A DNA stretch of 64,000 nucleotides from assembly GCF_016065055.1 (NCBI RefSeq), contig NZ_CP065856.1:558001-622000 (forward strand), read 5' to 3'. Below, piece by piece: positions 17,401 to 27,251 of this stretch; the stretch's first letter is position 1, and every line of letters starts with the position of its first letter. The DNA comes from Halosimplex litoreum (GTDB lineage Archaea > Halobacteriota > Halobacteria > Halobacteriales > Haloarculaceae). The notes below the pieces were generated by a model. That model saw nothing but the letters and a program-made list of their open reading frames with translations. It was not told the DNA's origin and searched no databases. The position numbers and the translations under genes were made by a program.

Positions 17401-19179
17401 TCAGACTTCGACGGCCGACCGCCCGCGGGCGGCGGTGTCGTCGTCCAGGTGCCGACGCGCCCAGAGTTCCAGCCCCGTCAGCGCCGCGACCGGGGCGAAC
17501 GTCGACAGATCGCGCGCCGCGAGGCGGTCGTGCAGAGCCGACACGGCGGCTGCGTCGAGGGGAGCGCGCTCGGCGACGCCGTCGAGGAGGTCGTCGACGA
17601 ACCGCCGGAAGCGGTCGTCGGTCGCGTACCGGCGGGCGTACCCGTCACCGGCCGGCACTCCACGCTCGTCGCTCGCCGCGTCATCCCGTGGCGCGGCCGA
17701 ATCGGCCCCGCCCGGTCCCGTCGGGATCACCGCCAGGTCGGAGCCGAGCCGTTCGGCGACCGCTCGGCGGATCGGTGGGGTGCCCGCGCCGACCGGTGCC
17801 GAGATGGGGAGCGTCCCGAGCCGATATGCGGTGGGCATCCGCGCGGCCGTGTCGAGTAGTGACCCGCTCGCGAGCGTTCTGGTGCCGACCTGCCGGCGCT
17901 GGACCGCGCGACTCCGCAACTCGGTCGCCGCCCGGACCTGTGTGGCCGCGTCGACCGCCGTCCGCTCGGCCGGCCCGTCGACGCAGTTCGCGACGACCGC
18001 GTCGACGGAGTCCAGCTGGTCCGCGTCGACCGCGAGCAGGTCGCGGACCGTCTCCGCCGGGATGACGGACTCGTGCTCGGAGAGCGCGCTCGCCGCCGAA
18101 TCGTCCGCGGCGATGGCGCCCGCCCACGTCGCCGCGTCGAGGGCGGCGTCACCGTGGACGAGCACGTCGGCGTCGTCGTGGAGCCCGTCGGTCACGTAAG
18201 CGAGCGCGTCGACGGTCGACCACGCCACCATCGCGTCGGTCGCCGCCACGGCGTCGGCGACGGCGTCGACGAGGTGGTGATCCGGCTCGCCGTGATCCCC
18301 CGCGTTCGGCGTCCCGAGACGCGTGGCGACCGATGCACCCGTCTCCCTGTCGCCGCCGGTCGGACCCGCACACGCGAGTGTCCGAATCGGGGGCGACTGG
18401 TCCGCGAGCACCGCCGCGGCGATCCGACTGTCGGCGTCGCCCGGGAACCAGAGCGTCCGGTCGCGCGCCGTCGTCGCCACGTCCGCCAGCGCACGCCGGT
18501 AGTCGGCCAGCCACCGGTCGGGGTACCCCGACGGCGCCAGCCCCTCTGGGGCCGGTTCCCAGTAGCGCTCGGTCGACACCCCGTCGTCGACGGTCAGGCG
18601 CGTCGCCGGTGGGAGGCTCCCGACCTCGGTGAGGAGCGTCCGCTCGCCGACGACGCCGCCGAACAGCAGCAGGTCCCCCACCGCCCGAGGGTCCAGCGTC
18701 GGATCCGCCCGCTCGGCCGCCAGCGGCCCGAGTTCCGACGCGAAGGCGATCCCGTCGCCTTCGAAGCGGTCGCCGGCCCCGTCGGGGTCGCCGGCCGGCG
18801 CGTAGTAGAGCGGCCGGCTCCCGGCTTTGTCCGTCGCTAGGTGGACCACGCTCGCGCGAGTGTCGACGCAGGCGAGCGCGAACGGGCCGTCGAGCCGCGC
18901 AAGCGTGTCCCGGGAGTCGTCGGCGACCCCGCGGAAGAGGTCGCCCCACGACAGCGCCAGCCGGTCGCGGTTCGACACGACTCCGTAGACGACCCCCAGG
19001 AGACCGTCGCCCCGCCAGACGACGTTCGCGTCCGGGTCGCGCGTCCCGTGTTCGAGCACGCCCACGGCCGCCGCTCCTTCGCTCGCGGTCTCCAGTTCGT
19101 ACCAGTCCTCCCGGACCATCGCTTCGGCCATCTCGTCCAGCTCCGTGTCGCCCGGCGACCGTCCGATCAGTCCCGTCAT
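17401..19179 (-). CDS. asparagine-synthase-like protein with degenerate active sites
   Basis: The 592-residue product has the two-domain layout of AsnB: an N-terminal Ntn-type glutaminase-like domain and a C-terminal synthetase-like domain. Residue 2 is Thr, not the Cys that acts as nucleophile (MTGLIG against the usual MCGIVG). The ATP-pyrophosphatase loop reads PGDADSR instead of SGG-DS. Neither activity is therefore expected in the usual form. Such proteins occur in glycan loci and some transfer ammonia or have lost catalysis. It is convergent with the aminotransferase gene. The role is unknown; a modified sugar-amidation function is a guess. Confidence 0.83.
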   Translation of the reverse strand: MTGLIGRSPGDTELDEMAEAMVREDWYELETASEGAAAVGVLEHGTRDPDANVVWRGDGLLGVVYGVVSNRDRLALSWGDLFRGVADDSRDTLARLDGPFALACVDTRASVVHLATDKAGSRPLYYAPAGDPDGAGDRFEGDGIAFASELGPLAAERADPTLDPRAVGDLLLFGGVVGERTLLTEVGSLPPATRLTVDDGVSTERYWEPAPEGLAPSGYPDRWLADYRRALADVATTARDRTLWFPGDADSRIAAAVLADQSPPIRTLACAGPTGGDRETGASVATRLGTPNAGDHGEPDHHLVDAVADAVAATDAMVAWSTVDALAYVTDGLHDDADVLVHGDAALDAATWAGAIAADDSAASALSEHESVIPAETVRDLLAVDADQLDSVDAVVANCVDGPAERTAVDAATQVRAATELRSRAVQRRQVGTRTLASGSLLDTAARMPTAYRLGTLPISAPVGAGTPPIRRAVAERLGSDLAVIPTGPGGADSAAPRDDAASDERGVPAGDGYARRYATDDRFRRFVDDLLDGVAERAPLDAAAVSALHDRLAARDLSTFAPVAALTGLELWARRHLDDDTAARGRSAVEV

Positions 19180-19757
19180 GGCCGCGACGTGACCGCAACC
19201 GGCTATTGTTATAGGCCCCCTGCGGACACCCTCTCGCCGATATCGATTCCGATACCGCCGACTCGGTCGAACCGATACGGTCTCCCGGTCCGAGCCCCGT
19301 CGATACGTTCGCCCGGACGAAAATATCGAATTTAGCAAAAGAAACGAAAACAGACAGATAGAGAGTGCGTTACGCCGGACGGAAGCCCGACCACGCGGAG
19401 TATCTACTAACTCACCGTATTCGCGCCCACAGACGCGATATATCTGCCTCTTCGGTGACCGCAGATGGGCCCGGCTCGTCGTGCCGGACCATCGTTTCGA
19501 TATCGCGATATACGCTTTACGACCTGTTTCGGCCGCGTTCTGCGCCCCCGTAGCCGATCGGCGAGGTTCCGATTGGTCGAACAGAAATACAATCTTTGAA
19601 TTATACCACCGTTTTTGGTAGTGCTGTCGATTACTCGGCGTCCTCTGCTCGCTCGCCTCGGTCGGGGGACGGGGCGGCGGAAGGGCGCGGCGGATAATCG
19701 CGGGATAACAATCAGTGCGTGCGGTCTCGGCTACCGCATGAAAGGGGGCCACGAGTC
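19180..19757. other. AT-richer divergent promoter region
   Basis: About 580 bp without a supported gene, with clearly lower GC than its flanks (for example 19315-19370 and 19575-19630). It serves two divergent genes and probably holds their promoters. No RNA gene recognised. Confidence 0.5.
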
Positions 19758-20663
19758 GTGGGATCGGTAGTCCTCTCGGTCGACGCGGAGCTGGCCTGGG
19801 GTTTCGTCGACTACGACGACCCACCGAGCGACCGGGTCGAGAGCGGTCGGGAGGGCTGGCGGACGCTTCGGCGACTCTGCGAGCGGTACGACGTGCCGGC
19901 GACCTGGGCGGTGGTCGCGCATCTGCTGCACGAGGACTGCGACGGCCGTCACGCCGACCACCCGATCGGCCCCGGATGGTTCGCTCGCGAGCGCGACGAG
20001 TGGGTCGACCGGCCCGACCTGACCCGGGGGCCCGAACTCGTCGAGCGACTCCGGACGTCGCCCGTCGACCACGATATCGGCTGCCACACGTACTCACACG
20101 TCGAACTCGGCGCTCCGGGGACGACGCGAGCGATGGCGGCCGCCGAGCTGGAGCGCAGTCGGGCGCTCATGGACGAGTGGGGGATCGACGGACGGTCGTT
20201 CGTCTTCCCGCGCAACAACGTGGGCCACGTCGACCTGCTGCCCGACTACGGCTTCGAGGTCTACCGCGGACGCCGCCCGGTCGAACGCCGGTCGCTCCCC
20301 GCGAAGCTGCGGACCGTCGCTATCGGGGACGGCCGCCCTCCGCTCGTTCGACCGACGGTCGACGACGGTGGCCTCGTGACGCTGCCGGCGTCGCTGTTCC
20401 TCTACAGCTTCGAGGGGCTTCCACTGCGAGCGAGCAAGCCCGTCGTCGGCGACCCCGTCGTCGAACTCGTCGAACGCGGGTTGGACGCCGCGGCCGAGGG
20501 CGAAGGCGTCCTCCACCTCTGGCTCCACCCGAACAACCTGGTCGACGACGACGCGATCGAACGGATCGAAGCCGTCCTCCGAGCTATCGACGAGCGCCGC
20601 GATACGGTCTCCGTCGAGACGATGGCCGACGTCGCGACCCGACGACGCCAGAGGCTGCAGTGA
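19758..20663 (+). CDS. polysaccharide deacetylase family protein
   Basis: The 301-residue product is a NodB-type deacetylase. It begins VVLSVDAELAWGFVDYD (Asp motif), has GCHTYSHVEL (metal-binding His pair), FVFPRNNVGHV and a late LHLWLHPNNL (catalytic His region). GTG at 19758 is preferred because conserved sequence starts there; an in-frame GTG at 19719 is possible. There is no signal peptide, so it probably acts on a cytoplasmic or lipid-linked sugar. It lies in the glycan region. Confidence 0.85.
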   Translation: MGSVVLSVDAELAWGFVDYDDPPSDRVESGREGWRTLRRLCERYDVPATWAVVAHLLHEDCDGRHADHPIGPGWFARERDEWVDRPDLTRGPELVERLRTSPVDHDIGCHTYSHVELGAPGTTRAMAAAELERSRALMDEWGIDGRSFVFPRNNVGHVDLLPDYGFEVYRGRRPVERRSLPAKLRTVAIGDGRPPLVRPTVDDGGLVTLPASLFLYSFEGLPLRASKPVVGDPVVELVERGLDAAAEGEGVLHLWLHPNNLVDDDAIERIEAVLRAIDERRDTVSVETMADVATRRRQRLQ

Positions 20664-20964
20664 TCCCGCTCTCGACTGCGGGACGCACCGCGCCCACCGG
20701 TCGCCCCACCGCGCCCACCGGGTCCGCACCGGTTCGGACACACCAGCCCGACACGGCCTCACCCGTCCGTTTCGACGACTGATTTTCGGGAACGCGGTCG
20801 CTACGAACGGTTCAATCGACACATAACTATGAGTACGGTGTGCCGAATGAAGCCAATGCGTGTCAGCGACCGCCCCGGTCCGCGGCGCTCGGCCCCGGAC
20901 CGCGGAGACCGGTATCGACCCGACGCATCGACCGAACGGACGCCCGACGCGGGGGTGACCCGGC
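20664..20964. other. intergenic region with a short basic ORF
   Basis: A 48-codon Arg-rich frame at 20829-20975 overlaps the epimerase start by 11 nt. It is similar in composition to the coupled short ORFs at 701-817 and 12591-12743. Nothing else is recognised. Confidence 0.35.
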
Positions 20965-21915
20965 GTGACGACTGATCCGGCGAGCGAGCTCGGCGGGCAA
21001 CGCGTCCTCGTGACCGGCGGGGCTGGCTTCGTCGGGAGCCACCTCACGGGCGCGCTGACCGACCGCTGTGAGGTCACCGTCCTGGACGACTGCTCGACGG
21101 GCGAGCCCGGGAACGTCCCCGACGGCGCCGAGCTGATCCGCGGCGACGTGCGCGACCCGACCGACCTCGAACGAGCGATGGACGGCGTCGAGGTCGTCTT
21201 CCACCAGGCGGCGCTGGCCGACGCCCGCGCCTCGCTCCGGTCGCCGGTCGAGGGACACCGCCGGACGGCGACGGGCACGGTGAAGGTCCTCGACGCGGCT
21301 CGGCGCGCCGACGCCCGGGTCGTCACGGCCTCCAGCGCCGCGGTGTACGGCCGACCGGACACGCTTCCGATCCGCGAGTCCGACCGGAAGACCCCGCTCA
21401 CGCCGTACGGGATCGACAAGCTCGCAGCCGACCAGTACACGCGGCGCTTCGCCGACCGGTACGGGCTGGAGACGGTCACGTTGCGCTATTTCAACGTCTA
21501 CGGTCCGGGACCGACGGGCCATCGGAGTGGCCCCGGCGACGTGGTCGGTACCTTCCTCGACCGGGCGCGCTCGGGCGACGTGCTCCCGATCGAAGGCGAT
21601 GGAACCCAGACTCGGGATTTCGTCCACGTCGAAGACGTCGTTCGGGCGAACCTCCGCGCGGCGACGACCGACGCGACCGGGCGGGCCTACAACGTCGGCA
21701 GCGGTAGCGGCGTCTCGGTCCGGGAGGTCGCCGAGCGCGTCGTCCGGCTGGTCGACTCGGACAGCGAGATCGTCCACAACGACCCCCGCGAAGGAGCCAG
21801 CAGACACAGGCGTGCGGCGCTCGGGCGCGCGCGAAGTCGCCTCGGCTACGAGCCGGCGTACTCCTTCGAGGAGGGGCTGACGACGCTGGTCGACCGGGCG
21901 GCCGTCCCGGGCTGA
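20965..21915 (+). CDS. NAD-dependent UDP-sugar epimerase/dehydratase
   Basis: The 316-residue extended SDR begins at a GTG. The NAD motif is TGGAGFVGSHL (about 18-28), the substrate region is HQAA, and the catalytic pair is Tyr148/Lys152 (YGIDK) with ASSAAVYG upstream. The closest functional type is UDP-glucose or UDP-GlcNAc 4-epimerase. It is followed after 88 bp by a glycosyltransferase with its own promoter. Substrate not determinable. Confidence 0.91.
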   Translation: MTTDPASELGGQRVLVTGGAGFVGSHLTGALTDRCEVTVLDDCSTGEPGNVPDGAELIRGDVRDPTDLERAMDGVEVVFHQAALADARASLRSPVEGHRRTATGTVKVLDAARRADARVVTASSAAVYGRPDTLPIRESDRKTPLTPYGIDKLAADQYTRRFADRYGLETVTLRYFNVYGPGPTGHRSGPGDVVGTFLDRARSGDVLPIEGDGTQTRDFVHVEDVVRANLRAATTDATGRAYNVGSGSGVSVREVAERVVRLVDSDSEIVHNDPREGASRHRRAALGRARSRLGYEPAYSFEEGLTTLVDRAAVPG

Positions 21916-21952
21916 GCGCTCGTTTGGCTCGGACCACGTCGTCGTATGAGAG

Positions 21953-21960
21953 CTATAACA
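21953..21960 (+). promoter_or_regulatory. TATA box of the GT2 gene
   Basis: CTATAACA lies about 45 nt before the ATG at 22004, giving a predicted leader of roughly 20 nt. Confidence 0.6.
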
Positions 21961-22003
21961 AAGCCCACCCTTCGCCTAGTGCCGACCGACGACCACCACG
22001 CAC

Positions 22004-22990
22004 ATGTATCAGGACACGACAATCGGCGTCGTCGTGCCGGCGTACAACGAAGCGGGCTTCGTCGGCGACGTCATCGACTCGATCCCGACGTTCGTCGACC
22101 GCGTCTACCCCGTCGACGACGCCTCGACCGACGGGACCTGGGCGGAGATCCACGAGCACGCACAGCGCCAGAACGCGCCGACGCCGGAACTCGTCGGCGA
22201 CGGCGGGACCCAGCGCCGGGTCGTCCCGATCCAACACAGCGAGAACCGGGGCGTGGGCGGCGCGATAAAGACCGGTTACCAGCGCGCGGTGGCAGATGGG
22301 ATCGATGTCGTCACCGTCATGGGCGGCGACGGGCAGATGGACCCCGACGTCATCGAGCGCATCATCGACCCGGTCGTCGACGGTCGGGCCGACTACGCAA
22401 AGGGCAACCGCCTCCTCACGGACGACCACCACGACTCGATGCCCGCCTTCCGTTACGTCGGCAACGTCATGCTCACGTACCTCACGCGCATCGCCAGCGG
22501 CTACTGGGGGATCGGCGACCCCCAGAACGGCTACACCGCGATCTCGACCGACGCTATCGAGGCCGCCGACCTCGACGAGATGTACGAGTTCTACGGCTAC
22601 TGCAACGACCTGCTCGTCCGGCTCAACGTCGCCGACATGCGCGTCGTCGACGTCCCGACGCCAGCCGTCTACGGCGAGGAGGAGAGCCACATCGATTACT
22701 CGACGTACATCCCCAGAGTCTCGGCCATGTTGCTCGGCAGCTTCCTGTGGCGACTCCGAACCAAGTACGTCGCCGACCGGCCCCACCCGGTCGCCCTGTG
22801 TTACCTGCTGGGCGCCGGTGGCCTCGCGACCGGGGTCGGCGCCGGCCTGCTCGTTCTCCTGCGCGGGACGGCGGTGGCCACCGCCGCCACTGCCGTCGGG
22901 ATCGGCCTGTGCTTTCTCGTCCTCGCAATGGTTCTGGACAAGCGTTCCAACGATCACCTCACGAACGTCGTCTCGGCGACACTCGGCTGA
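22004..22990 (+). CDS. family 2 glycosyltransferase with C-terminal membrane helices
   Basis: The 328-residue product has a GT-A domain: VVVPAYNEAGFV, VDDASTDGTW, GGDGQMDPD (the DxD-like metal site) and DPQNGYTA. Two membrane helices follow (about 264-285 and 292-312). This is the architecture of polyprenyl/dolichyl-phosphate hexosyltransferases, which charge the lipid carrier in archaeal N-glycosylation. It stands at the end of the sugar-nucleotide region. The donor sugar cannot be read from the sequence. Confidence 0.91.
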   Translation: MYQDTTIGVVVPAYNEAGFVGDVIDSIPTFVDRVYPVDDASTDGTWAEIHEHAQRQNAPTPELVGDGGTQRRVVPIQHSENRGVGGAIKTGYQRAVADGIDVVTVMGGDGQMDPDVIERIIDPVVDGRADYAKGNRLLTDDHHDSMPAFRYVGNVMLTYLTRIASGYWGIGDPQNGYTAISTDAIEAADLDEMYEFYGYCNDLLVRLNVADMRVVDVPTPAVYGEEESHIDYSTYIPRVSAMLLGSFLWRLRTKYVADRPHPVALCYLLGAGGLATGVGAGLLVLLRGTAVATAATAVGIGLCFLVLAMVLDKRSNDHLTNVVSATLG

Positions 22991-23278
22991 AGTCGGTCCC
23001 AGAGACTCCGAGGTAAGCCGCTCCTACGCCGGCGCACGACATCGTTCGAGCGTCCCTGAACCTCCCGACTCCGGAGGTGTCCGCCGGTCGGCTCGTTCGG
23101 TGGTAGCAGGTATCACTGCAAGTATCCGGTAACTGTCTCGTCACCACTACGCAATCGTCTCTCGGACAAGTCAGTTCAGACGGACAGTAGCGTTATACGA
23201 GTAGGTGGGCATTACCGGAAACGTGACCCCCGAGTCGTGGCGGATCGGCCGCCACGCGGGACGAGCGACGGAGCAAGC

Positions 23279-23551
23279 ATGACCGAAGACAACGAGAACG
23301 CCGACGTGTGGACGGACGGACAGACGAAGTCGCGGGGTGGTCAGACCCTCCCGGCGGACTGGTGCGACCAGCCCGTCGACCCCGACTTGGAAGAGAACCT
23401 CGGCTACGAGCTGATCGCGTGGGAGAAGATCAACGTCGTCGACGACCCGGACCAGGTCATCTTTCTGCCGGACTCCGAGGAGCAGTTGCGTGACGACGCC
23501 TTCATCGTCTCCGGGGAGAACGCGGTGTGTGACCTGGCGGACAAGCGGTGA
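23279..23551 (+). CDS. small conserved acidic protein, function unknown
   Basis: The 90-residue product contains GQTLPADWCDQPVDP, LGYELIAWEKINVVDDPDQ and VIFLPDSEEQLRDDAF. It is very acidic, with two cysteines and no membrane segment. A TATA-like GTTATACG lies at 23192-23199. I recall similar haloarchaeal proteins but not a function. Confidence 0.7.
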   Translation: MTEDNENADVWTDGQTKSRGGQTLPADWCDQPVDPDLEENLGYELIAWEKINVVDDPDQVIFLPDSEEQLRDDAFIVSGENAVCDLADKR

Positions 23552-23605
23552 GCCGTCGAGTGACGATAGCTCGCACACTCGGTCAGGAACGCGAGTAGCG
23601 CGGGG

Positions 23606-25414
23606 TCACTCCACCGTGACGCTCTTGGCCAGGTTGCGCGGTTTGTCGACGGGTCGGTCCAGCAACGTCGCGGTGTGATAGGACAGCAGCTGGAGCTGGA
23701 CGTTCGCCAGGACGCCGACGAGCTCGGGATGGGTTTCTGGCACCCACAACACGTCGTCGGCGACCGCGGCGACTTCTTTCTCCGAGCGCGGAGCCACCGC
23801 CACGACCGGTGCCCCTCGTGCGCTCACTTCCTCGATACTCCCGACGAGCTTCTCGGTGTGCTGGCCCGTGCAGATGGCGAACACCGGGGTCGACGGCGTC
23901 ACCAGCGCCAGCGGTCCGTGTTTGAGTTCGCCCGCTGGGAACCCCTCGGCGTGTTCGTAGGAGATCTCCTTGAGCTTGAGCGCACCCTCCAGCGCGACGG
24001 GGTGGCCCGTCCCGCGGCCGATGAAGAAGTACGCGTCGCTGTCGTCGTAGCGGGTCGCTAGCGCGCTCGCCGAGGAATCGGCCAGGATCGTCTCGACCCC
24101 GTCGGGCACGTCGTCGAGCGCGGCCGGTAGCCCCGAGGGGGCCGACCCCGACCCGCCCACCTCTCGAGCGATTCGCTCGGCGAGCAGCCCCAGCGTCGCC
24201 ACTTGCGAGGAGAACGTCTTCGTCGCGGCGACGCCGATCTCCGGGCCGGCCCGGATCAGGACGGTGTCGTCGCACTCGCGGGCGGCCGTCGATCCGACGA
24301 CGTTGGTCACCGCCAGCGTCCGCAACCCCTCCGAGGCACCCCGACGGAGCGCCGCGAGCGTGTCGGCGGTCTCCCCGCTCTGGGTGACCCCCACGAGGAC
24401 CGTCCCGTCCTCGGTCGGCGGCGCCGTCACCGCGTACTCGCTGGCGAGGTACGCCCGGGCGGGGACGCCCCGGTCACGCAGCAGTTGCGCGCCGTACAGC
24501 GCCGCGTGGTAGGACGTCCCGCAGGCGACGAAGTGGATCCGCCGTGCGTCGGCGAAGGCGTCGGCCGACAGCGACTCGAAGGCGACCCGCTCACCGTCGG
24601 CACGGCCGCGCACGGCCTGGGCGATCGCCGTCGGCTGTTCGTCGATCTCCTTGCGCATGTAGTGGTCGAACGACCCCTTCTCGACGTCCTCGGAGGTCCA
24701 GTCGACCGTCTCGACGCTCCGCTCGACCGGCGTGCCGTCGGCGTCGGTGATGTCGTATCCCTCCGGCGTAACCCGGATCACGTCGCTGTCTTCGAGGTAG
24801 ACCACGTCGTCGGTGAACTCCAGGAACGCCGGCACGTCGCTCGCGAGGTAGTACGAGTCGTCGCCGACGCCGAAGACGAGCGGCGACCCCTGGCGGGCGG
24901 CGTAGACGGCCTCCTCGTCCTCGTGGACCATAGCGATCGCGTAGCTGCCCGCCAGATCCTCGACCGCGCGCCGAAAAGCGCCCTCGACGCTCTCGCCCTC
25001 GGTGACGTACGTCTCGACGAGGTGGGGGACGACCTCCGTGTCCGTGTCGCTGGAGAAGGTGTGTCCCATCTCCGAGAGGCGCTCGCGCAGTTCGCCGTGG
25101 TTCTCGATGATCCCGTTGTGGACGACGGCCAGCTCACCGTAACAGTCAGTGTGCGGGTGGGCGTTGGCGTTCGTCGGCGGGCCGTGCGTGCTCCAGCGGG
25201 TGTGTCCCAGCCCGACTCGTCCGGCCATCGAACTCCGCGAGAGGAGGTCGACGAGTTCGTCGACTTTCCCCTCGCGCTTGAGGACCTCGACGCCCGCGCC
25301 GTCGGCGACGGCGACGCCCGCCGAGTCGTACCCTCGGTACTCGAGATTCTGGAGGCCGGTCAGCAGCGTCGACACCGCGTCGTCGGCGCCGATCGCGGCG
25401 GTGATGCCGCACAT
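23606..25414 (-). CDS. glmS: glutamine--fructose-6-phosphate aminotransferase (isomerizing)
   Basis: The 602-residue product is GlmS. The mature nucleophile Cys2 follows Met in MCGITAAIG. The glutaminase domain carries EYRGYDSAGVAV, GHTRWSTHG and NGIIENH. Two SIS domains follow (CGTSYHAALYG, VTQSGETADT, and FIGRGTGHPVALEGALKLKEISY), and the C-terminus is KPRNLAKSVTVE. It makes glucosamine-6-phosphate from fructose-6-phosphate and glutamine, the entry to UDP-GlcNAc. That is the precursor needed by the sugar genes upstream. The ATG at 25414 is required because Cys2 must be second; an ATG three codons earlier is rejected. Confidence 0.96.
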   Translation of the reverse strand: MCGITAAIGADDAVSTLLTGLQNLEYRGYDSAGVAVADGAGVEVLKREGKVDELVDLLSRSSMAGRVGLGHTRWSTHGPPTNANAHPHTDCYGELAVVHNGIIENHGELRERLSEMGHTFSSDTDTEVVPHLVETYVTEGESVEGAFRRAVEDLAGSYAIAMVHEDEEAVYAARQGSPLVFGVGDDSYYLASDVPAFLEFTDDVVYLEDSDVIRVTPEGYDITDADGTPVERSVETVDWTSEDVEKGSFDHYMRKEIDEQPTAIAQAVRGRADGERVAFESLSADAFADARRIHFVACGTSYHAALYGAQLLRDRGVPARAYLASEYAVTAPPTEDGTVLVGVTQSGETADTLAALRRGASEGLRTLAVTNVVGSTAARECDDTVLIRAGPEIGVAATKTFSSQVATLGLLAERIAREVGGSGSAPSGLPAALDDVPDGVETILADSSASALATRYDDSDAYFFIGRGTGHPVALEGALKLKEISYEHAEGFPAGELKHGPLALVTPSTPVFAICTGQHTEKLVGSIEEVSARGAPVVAVAPRSEKEVAAVADDVLWVPETHPELVGVLANVQLQLLSYHTATLLDRPVDKPRNLAKSVTVE

Positions 25415-25594
25415 CAGCGCCACCCCCGGCCGGCTCCCAGCGCTCCGCCGGTCTCGGTCCGATCGGTTCGTGCGACAGGCGACTCTGTCATGCGTTCGCC
25501 TAGCCGAGAACGTGACATTGTTATGTATAGACTTGACGGGGCGAGAACGGGGTAGGCGGTCGGTACGTTCGGCGGCGCTCGGCGTCGAACCCGG

Positions 25595-26167
25595 TTACGG
25601 CTCGACGACCAGCTGGCGCTCCTCGCAGAAGTGGTGCAGTGCGTCGGCGAAGTCCGCGACCGCGTACTCTTGCCCGTCGATCCTGCAGGGGAACACGCCG
25701 GCCAGCGAGTCGTCGCAGTAGAGCGCGGTGGTCACGCGCGGCGGGACGAGCGCCCGCGCCGTCTCGTCGGCCATCGCCGAGTCGAGATCCCTGACCTCGA
25801 AGAACGGACTCGCGGTGGCATCGTGGTCGCCACCCCACTCGTCGAGTTCGGCGATGCGGTCGAGCAGCGCCCGCTCGGTGTCCGTTCCCGCGCAGGTCTC
25901 GCAGAGACAGAGCCGGTCGCCGGTGACCGTCACGGAGACGGCGTCGAGCGAGGACTCGTCGGTCAGTTCGTCGAGTCGCGCGATCAGCGCCTCCTGGCCC
26001 GACTTGGCGCCGAGCGGCGGCAACATCGAGCGGACGAACACCTCGACCCGTCGTTCGTCGGCCGACTCGAAGCGGTCGGCCGTCGCGTCCAGCCACGCCC
26101 GGAACGCCGGGCGGTCGGTCGTCTCCGAGTTCGAGATATCTATCGAATCCGAACGGTCTCGTGTCAC
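25595..26167 (-). CDS. haloarchaeal protein with CLCETC cysteine motif
   Basis: The 190-residue product has VFVRSMLPPLGAKSGQEALI, a CLCETC motif (probable metal site) and a C-terminal VPPRVTTALYCDD-LAGVFPCR-DG block. I recall this arrangement from a widespread haloarchaeal family of unknown role, sometimes annotated as HTH-domain protein. No ATG is available before the conserved region, so the GTG at 26167 is the likely start. Confidence 0.74.
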   Translation of the reverse strand: MTRDRSDSIDISNSETTDRPAFRAWLDATADRFESADERRVEVFVRSMLPPLGAKSGQEALIARLDELTDESSLDAVSVTVTGDRLCLCETCAGTDTERALLDRIAELDEWGGDHDATASPFFEVRDLDSAMADETARALVPPRVTTALYCDDSLAGVFPCRIDGQEYAVADFADALHHFCEERQLVVEP

Positions 26168-26386
26168 GGTTGGGTCGGACAAGCCCTGGAACGGTCTTGA
26201 ACGGCCCAGACCGTTCACCTCGCGAGCCGCGAGTAGGGGCCTCGGACGATCCGGTAACGACCGCCGGACGACCGTTAACGACTTCCGGAACGGTTGGGCC
26301 GGCGCGCCGTTTCGGCTGTTCGGACCGTCCCGTCTCGAACCGGACGCGTCCAGCGCGACTTCGGTCACCGGACCTGACCGGCCGGT

Positions 26387-26428
26387 CCCCGCTTCGAACC
26401 GACCGATCCCCGCTTCGAACCGACCGAT
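26387..26428. repeat. 21-bp tandem repeat (2 full copies)
   Basis: The unit CCCCGCTTCGAACCGACCGAT occurs twice head to tail, with degenerate partial copies before and after it. Each unit contains the palindrome TTCGAA. Confidence 0.8.
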
Positions 26429-26492
26429 CGCCGCCGATAGCGACGGTATCGATCGCGCACCTCTCGGTAATCGACGCCTTCCGGCGCCCCCC

Positions 26493-26500
26493 AGTTTTTT
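26493..26500 (+). promoter_or_regulatory. TATA-like element of the DUF502 gene
   Basis: AGTTTTTT lies 25-32 nt before the ATG at 26525, consistent with a leaderless transcript. Confidence 0.5.
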
Positions 26501-26524
26501 CCTCGCCGCGACCGACCCCGAGGT

Positions 26525-27190
26525 ATGCCACTGACCAGCCGACTCAAGGAGAGCTTCGTGGCCGGGCTCATCCTCGTCGCGCCGCTGGCGGTCACTCTCT
26601 ACATCCTCCGGATCCTGGTCTCCTTCTCGCTGCAGTTTATCGACCCGCTCGTCGCCGAACTCGGGCTGATCGAGACCGCCGCCAACGTCGAGCTCGCGGC
26701 GCAGATCCTGGCGGTCGTCCTGATCGTCGCGGTCGTCACCGCCCTCGGCCTCCTCGCCCAGTGGTCGATCGGGCGACACCTGTTCGGGAACCTCGGGCGG
26801 ACGATCAACATCGTCCCCCTGGTCAGCACGATCTACGGCGGTGTCCGACAGGTCGCGACCTCGCTCGTCGACACCGGGTCCCAGTTCGAACGAACGGTCC
26901 TGGTCGAGTACCCTCGCGACGACGTCTACTCGATCGGCTTCGTCACCGGCGAGGGGACGGCCAGCTTCGACGAGGCCACCGGCGACCGGGCCCACTCCGT
27001 GTTCCTCCCGAACAGTCCGAACCCCACGGCCGGACGGCTCGTGATGGTCCCCGAGTCGGAGATCCACGAGACCGACATGAGCGTCCGCGAGGGGATGCGC
27101 ATGATCGTCACCACCGGCATCGGGGGCGAGGCCGAAGGAGTCGACGCCTACGACGACTACGCCGTGCCCGAGCCCGAACGGGCCGACTGA
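26525..27190 (+). CDS. DUF502 family membrane protein
   Basis: The 221-residue product has two N-terminal membrane helices (about 12-34 and 58-80), then the DUF502 core: NLGRTINIVPLVSTIYGGVRQV, FVTGEG, VFLPNSPNPTAGRLVMVPESE and the ending VREGMRMIVTTGIG. The family is widespread in bacteria and archaea with no assigned function. Confidence 0.9.
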   Translation: MPLTSRLKESFVAGLILVAPLAVTLYILRILVSFSLQFIDPLVAELGLIETAANVELAAQILAVVLIVAVVTALGLLAQWSIGRHLFGNLGRTINIVPLVSTIYGGVRQVATSLVDTGSQFERTVLVEYPRDDVYSIGFVTGEGTASFDEATGDRAHSVFLPNSPNPTAGRLVMVPESEIHETDMSVREGMRMIVTTGIGGEAEGVDAYDDYAVPEPERAD

Positions 27191-27251
27191 CTGGCGAGTC
27201 CTGCGGCTCGCGGGCGAGTTCGAAAGGACGAGAATCGAACGGATCGGGCCG

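Larger units (their letters stand above)
26168..26524. other. intergenic region with a 21-bp tandem repeat
   Basis: No gene supported. It contains two perfect adjacent 21-bp copies (26387-26428) plus partial copies on both sides. The TATA-like T-tract for the next gene is at 26493-26500. Confidence 0.5.

Noticed and set aside
17401-20097. Upstream extension of the asparagine-synthase-like gene to 898 residues
   Set aside because: The extra 306 residues are AT-rich intergenic translation. The domain begins at MTGLIG (19179).
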